A DNA stretch of 64,000 nucleotides, taken from contig JAUKUA010000001.1 of assembly GCA_030549175.1 (NCBI GenBank), positions 4,712,001 through 4,776,000 on the forward strand, written 5' to 3'. Position 1 is the first letter of the stretch, and each line of letters begins with the position of its first letter. The position numbers and the translations under genes are program-made. Of the stretch, positions 59,463 through 64,000 are shown piece after piece. Below the pieces are notes generated by a model that saw nothing but the letters and a program-made list of their open reading frames with translations, did not search any database and had not been told where the DNA came from. The DNA is from Lasiosphaeris hirsuta (lineage: Eukaryota; Ascomycota; Sordariomycetes; Sordariales; Lasiosphaeriaceae).

Positions 59463-61181
59463 TGCTCTCTATTGGCATTTTATTGTCGGTTGCTGTGCGA
59501 AATAACGAAAAGAGCTTGAAGTTGATGTTGAGGCCAGCCACGCTCGCAGCAGCCTGGTCGCGCTTTTTTCTCTCAAATCGCTCAAACAAATGCGGTCGAG
59601 TCAAAAGGGCAAAGCGCGCAGCTAGCTGCGCCATCAAAACTTATGCAAAGTACAGACGTCCCTACAAAACGCATCGATCGTGTCAACATCAAACCACAAG
59701 CCAGCAACAATAAAAGCTTTGACGGGTTGATATTCTAAGGGCTAGGTGGGCTCGAAAGTGGCGCTCTACATATTTTGTTGCAATTTGGTATCGTCTTTAT
59801 TATTTATTAGGGGTTATCTCTGTGACAGAATCCTGCCATGGCTCGTGCGAGCATTTGACTTTTGGAAGGCCAAGATAGGTAGGCAACTGCAAACACTGAC
59901 CAGGCAACAGGAATGGAGGGAGATTCTAACCAACAGAAAATACTAGTGATGAATAAATAATATAGAACAGCAAATCCCACCGATTTGCTGTCCAATTGCA
60001 ACCGTGCCCAGGCAAGATTTTCCATTCCCAAATCCAAGCGCATTGATTGGCAATTTTGCGAGGTCACGACCTACCTCTGTCTCGGGCCTATTCTACCCCA
60101 AGATTCCGACGATTCCCACTTCCCGGGGCCTTCTTCGCTTCGACCCGACAGCCCCTCCCGACACACATTCCCAAGCCAAACATCGGCGCCACCCCTCCGT
60201 TTCCGCAAACGAACGAGTTCTGCTTCGAAAAGCCCAGTCCAGAAGCACGGTAAAACTAGCCTGGTCCGAGTTTGGGTAAGACATGCACATGGAGGATTAT
60301 TCACCGCCAGGATCCTTTGCCAGACCCAGGGCTTCAGTTCCTCCGCCCTGCCCTGTTGCGGCAATAAAGGCCGCGCCCCCGGGGTCCTGTCGAGATGGCA
60401 AGCGGATCGTGGGGGGCCCAGATCGCTCCGTAGATGCGGCAAACAGCCCAGCTTGTCCCAGCCTGGCCAAGCTTGGGTTCTCGCCGGGTCGCTGAGCTGC
60501 GCCCCCCTTGCACCCGGCCCTAGGTGACAGCGGTGACCTGCAGGCGCCATGCAAGGGCCCCGTTCCAGCCCACGCCGAACCCCCAACGCAGCACACTCGA
60601 ATGTTGTCGCCGGCAGGTATCGGTGAGGAGCGGGCATGCTCCCATCTCGTCCCGAGGATCTGGGCCGCTAGCTGGCGTACCCTAGCTGCCCGCCACACAG
60701 GCGCTGGTCCCGGGGGGATGTTGCGATATGCGAGCGAAAATCCCCAGTCCTACGACATGCAGATCAAGACAAACGACCGGGGGGGGGGGGGGGGGGGCGG
60801 GTCGCACGTGGATGGTTACGGACGTGATTTGAATGACGGGCGGTGCCAAGGCCGGGGTCGGTCTGCCTTGCTTGGACTAACAGAGCAGAGCGAGCTCCCG
60901 GGTGCGGTATGAGTGTCTTTGCTGAAACTTTTGCTGAAACTGACTCTACTAGGTGAGCTAGACGCAATGAGTACCTGCGTCGTACCCCGACGAGAGCCCC
61001 GGCAGCTTTGCGGAGACTGTCTCCGCAAAGTACCCCCAAACCAACACCTCAGCCAATCACATTTAGGACAAGGACTCAAAGACAGGAAGCTGATAATCAG
61101 GCCATGATCATTAATCGTTAAAGTCACCACCACCTATCCGTACATACGCCACAGTCTATCCAGTCAACCAGTCTACCGAGT
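59463..61181. other. Intergenic region
   Basis: Between the fusion gene start and the 3' end of the coiled-coil gene. It contains a 19-nt G run at 60779-60797 and no supported gene. Confidence 0.5.
60779..60797. repeat. Poly-G tract (19 nt)
   Basis: A run of 19 G, the longest-but-one in the window. Confidence 0.9.
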
Positions 61182-62250
61182 CTAATACGACGAGCTCAGT
61201 TTCTCTGCCCTGCTGACCGCGTCTTCCAGCCCCATATGCTCCCTCATCACAGCGTCGCGCATGATGCCGATATTGACCTGCAGCTGCTGCGTCTCCCGTT
61301 CCAGTGCGCCATGTTCGTGCTCCAGCAACTTAATCCGCCTTTGTGACATCTCGAGCGCTTCGGCCTTGCATATCCGCCACGCCTCCCTCTTGATCTGCTC
61401 TGACGTGACTCGGGGGTCCAAGTTCAGAGGCAGCACTCCAACCGTGTGGCCGAAGCGAGCGTTGAGCTGGTTTTGGTAGTACTCCTCGCTGCCGCCGCTC
61501 GGTATCCCGTGCATTTGTGCGGGCGGGCTGGATGACTTGCGCTTGGAGCCGGTTGGCTTGCCCGTGCTGCTTCCCCTCGATTTCGGGTCGGACTTCTTTG
61601 ATGCTTTTGGAGCCGACCTTGAGTCACGCTTGCCCTTGGGCTGGCCTGACGAGGTGGGGGAGTCTCTCCCTGCCCCTGGAACGAGGCCGGTGATACTGGC
61701 GCGGTGGCAGAGGGCATGGATGGCATGAAGTTGGGAGAATCGCCGCCGAACCCGCTGCCTGCTGAAGCGCTGCGCATCAATGCAGGACGGTGGAGGTTTG
61801 AGGCGCCGCCAGAATATGGGGATAGCATGGGCTGGTCGCTTGATCTCCACGGATCAGTCGAGGGATATCCTCCAGTGTAAACGCTGGCTGACGATGGGTT
61901 TACGGAAGGCGTCCAGGTGCTGTCTGTGGGGATTGACTCGTAGCCATTGGACCAGCTCGTACCGGTGCTCGCTGAAGAAAACATGCTGGGGTCGTCTTGG
62001 CTGTAGGACCAAGCAGTCCCAAACTCGGTGCTTGGGGAGGATGTGAAGACTGTATGGGGATTTGCGTGTGTCCAAGGTGCGTAGTCGTAGTCGACATTGG
62101 GGTCTAGGGACGAGGGAGGCAGCATGGGAATCTACAGCGAACGGATGATTAGTCTATGGCTATGGTGTGGACAGCGATGCGAAAAGGCCGTACCTGGTTC
62201 ATGTCCATGTGCATGTCCTTGGGGAAAGCTTCAGACTTCATGCCAGGCAT
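61182..62250 (-). CDS. Putative regulator with Ser/Pro-rich N-terminus and C-terminal coiled coil
   Basis: Exon 1 (62194-62250, 19 residues) joins exon 2 (upper end 62131) across a 62-bp intron with GTACGG donor and GCTGTAG acceptor; this junction is convincing because MNQ continues into IPMLPPSSLDPN. Exon 2 is Ser/Thr/Pro/Tyr-rich and probably disordered. The reading frame then changes near 61.64-61.70 kb. A 56-bp intron from GTATCA (61696) to CCAG (61641) restores the frame and gives 316 residues, but it lacks a good branch site, so a frameshift is the alternative. The C-terminal part is Lys/Ser-rich, then has a YYQNQLNARFGH stretch and an ~85-residue helix with SEQIKREAWRICKAEALEMSQRR and HGALERETQQLQVN, a leucine-zipper-like coiled coil. 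I recall similar C-termini in fungal proteins of unknown function. No basic region of a classical bZIP is seen. Role: probably nuclear regulator, inference only. Confidence 0.7.
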
Positions 62251-64000
62251 ACTGTGACAAAGGCAAGCACTTGGCACGACTTATAACAGTGAACCGTCTG
62301 GGGTGTTGATAGTGACGTCGCAATCCAAGTGGGATTGTAAGGGGCAAGGGGTTGAGGGCGAATGACGTAGGGTCACGTAGCGCGTCGCCAGAGAGGGATG
62401 GGAATTGAAGATCGTGAGCGACGACATCATCAACCCCCCAAGAGTTGCATCGAGCGACCAAATCCCTTAAATACGGTTGCCATACTCCCATGCCGGCGAT
62501 ATGTCCGGTGTGCGATTCTACAACCCGTATTCTGACCTCGATGTACCCTCGACAGCGATACATGCGGCGGTACATGAGGACTGCCTCGAAGGCCGTTCCA
62601 GACTTTGCGACAGCTGCAGGAGCTGGGTGTCGCTGGTTCTGCGATTGGTGCTTGGCGATTCCCGGGCATGCCGTCGCGCGTGCATCGCTTGATGGCGCCA
62701 CCTCCGCGGGAATCATATGCTGGGAATTTGGACAGTTCAGCTTCCCGCTGCTCGGGCACATGTCCGGTAGCGATTGCATACGCTAGATTGGTTAGATTGG
62801 TCAAATGCCATGTGGTAAGACTGCATGGCGTCCAGGTGCGCGCTCTCGGGGTCGACTCCAATCGAGCGGAGACCCTGGCGCCTCCGCGGCGGGAGCTGCT
62901 GGCAGGCTTGAAGTTAGATTTCCATTCTGTTGCGACGACAGCTGGAGCCCGCGAGCCCCCAAGCACAGGGCCCGAGACACTGGGAGCGGAATGGATGCCC
63001 TCGGAGACATTCCCGGCGGGGTCGTTTCCGCCCCACTACCTTACTTCCATTAGCCTCCGCTTCCCATCCCCCCTCCCCCACATTCCCGGCCCACGGATGT
63101 GATATTGGGATATAGTAGAGAAGATGAAAGGGGGAATAAAGCGCGAACATTGTCAGGTTCAACGTTTTCGTTGTCGTCGCTGGTGCCTCATTGGAAATAT
63201 GTGAGTCATGTGGGTCAGCGTGACCCGACTTCAGTTAGTTTGCGAGAGTTAGGGTTCACCATCCCTCCCCATGTGAAATTCGGCAGCGCGGCCCATCCCG
63301 TCCCGTGCTGGAGCATTGACGGGAAGAACCTACACACAGGGAGGCAGCGATGGCAGTGACATCAAGTTGCTCTTCATTTTGTGGAAACCGGATTTTGTAC
63401 CACAATGTCCAGACAACGGTGAAAATAACAATATCCTCGCGAGCTTATCAACATCTTTCTACTGGACGATTGAGTTTCCCAGAAGTAAGACATGCACGCT
63501 TCTCTCTTTGGGGGATTTGCAGTTGTGGCACCGAAAATTCCACCTTCATACATGAGATTGGCAGTTACAGATAAGCTTTGTCGGCATATTTACTGCATTG
63601 CGCTTTGTTTACCTTCTGGAATATCTATTTCAAGCGCTGCTAAGATCGGTCAAAGCCCGCCCGTCAAACTCATCGAATACGGAGAGCATAATAGCAGAGA
63701 TGTGGTCCGGGTGCGCAGGCTGATTGACGGAGGCGGTTGATACCGACTTGGCAATTTGACTCTCTCGGCGCTAGTTCCTGCGTCAGCGGCCACAGGGACC
63801 AATGCATGCAGAGTTCCTGGTGACGCAAACTTTCGAGGTTAAGCTTCCTGAGGTAATCCGAGCGATGATCTCTGCCGGACTCTGGTGGGGTAAGTAGGGT
63901 TGTTGTGAGAGGTAAAAGGGAAGGAGCTCCTCAGTCCAGTTTCCGTCGGAGGGTCTTCTGGCTCCAGTTTGTTTGTCTGTTTCAAGTTCCTGCTCAGGCG
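62251..64000. other. Intergenic region to the window end
   Basis: Upstream of the coiled-coil gene. No recognisable gene; overlapping frames at 62.4-63.1 kb on both strands lack motifs. Pyrimidine-rich stretches near 63.06 kb and the end of the window are unremarkable. Confidence 0.45.

Noticed and set aside
59985..60912. Open frames on both strands upstream of the fusion gene
   Set aside because: No motifs; G run and GC-rich composition explain the long frames.
1..64000. tRNA, rRNA or CRISPR array
   Set aside because: I saw no tRNA cloverleaf with A and B boxes, no rRNA sequence and no regularly spaced direct repeats; CRISPR would not be expected in a fungal nuclear genome. A tRNA scan would be decisive.

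Overview
The window is a gene-sparse stretch of a filamentous ascomycete nuclear genome, most likely a Sordariomycete. The protein-coding genes carry short spliceosomal introns of about 50-90 bp with GTRNGY donors, CTAAC-like branch sites and YAG acceptors. The families present (Pth11-type rhodopsin-fold receptors, tannase, DUF4360, CmcJ/NvfI oxidoreductases, HeLo domains, DHA1 drug pumps) are typical of Pezizomycotina. There is no operon structure. Intergenic DNA is long, rich in homopolymers and microsatellites, and repeatedly contains CCTAGGTACC-like words. Gene models were spliced by eye and all positions are from reading the sequence; no search was run.

Left part (1-26 kb): a DapA-family aldolase (minus), a frameshifted Nudix gene, a small spliced Myb/SANT-like protein, a long gene desert with a possible Hsp70-like relic, a bHLH transcription factor with a tiny first exon, a heavily decayed cytochrome P450 and a repeat-bearing hypothetical gene.

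Middle part (26-43 kb): a long hypothetical gene with a protease-like half interrupted by two in-frame stops, a four-exon CmcJ/NvfI-family oxidoreductase, a secreted tannase/feruloyl esterase, a protein joining two BED-like C2HC fingers to a DUF3237 domain, then a DHA1 multidrug transporter facing a MATE transporter tail to tail.

Right part (43-64 kb): a secreted DUF4360 protein, a six-exon formate/nitrite transporter, a six-exon Pth11-like receptor, a 132-residue secreted protein made of two six-cysteine modules, a HeLo-UBC-AGC-kinase-like fusion gene, and a putative regulator with a C-terminal coiled coil.

The best candidate for an unusual system is the HeLo-UBC-kinase locus (56.0-59.5 kb). 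A cell-death-type HeLo domain, a ubiquitin-conjugating fold with a candidate catalytic cysteine, and a degenerate AGC kinase domain appear to have been encoded as one polypeptide, now split by an apparent one-base frameshift. Several other loci (P450, Nudix, protease-like gene) also look recently or anciently broken, so the segment combines working secretion and transport genes with gene decay.
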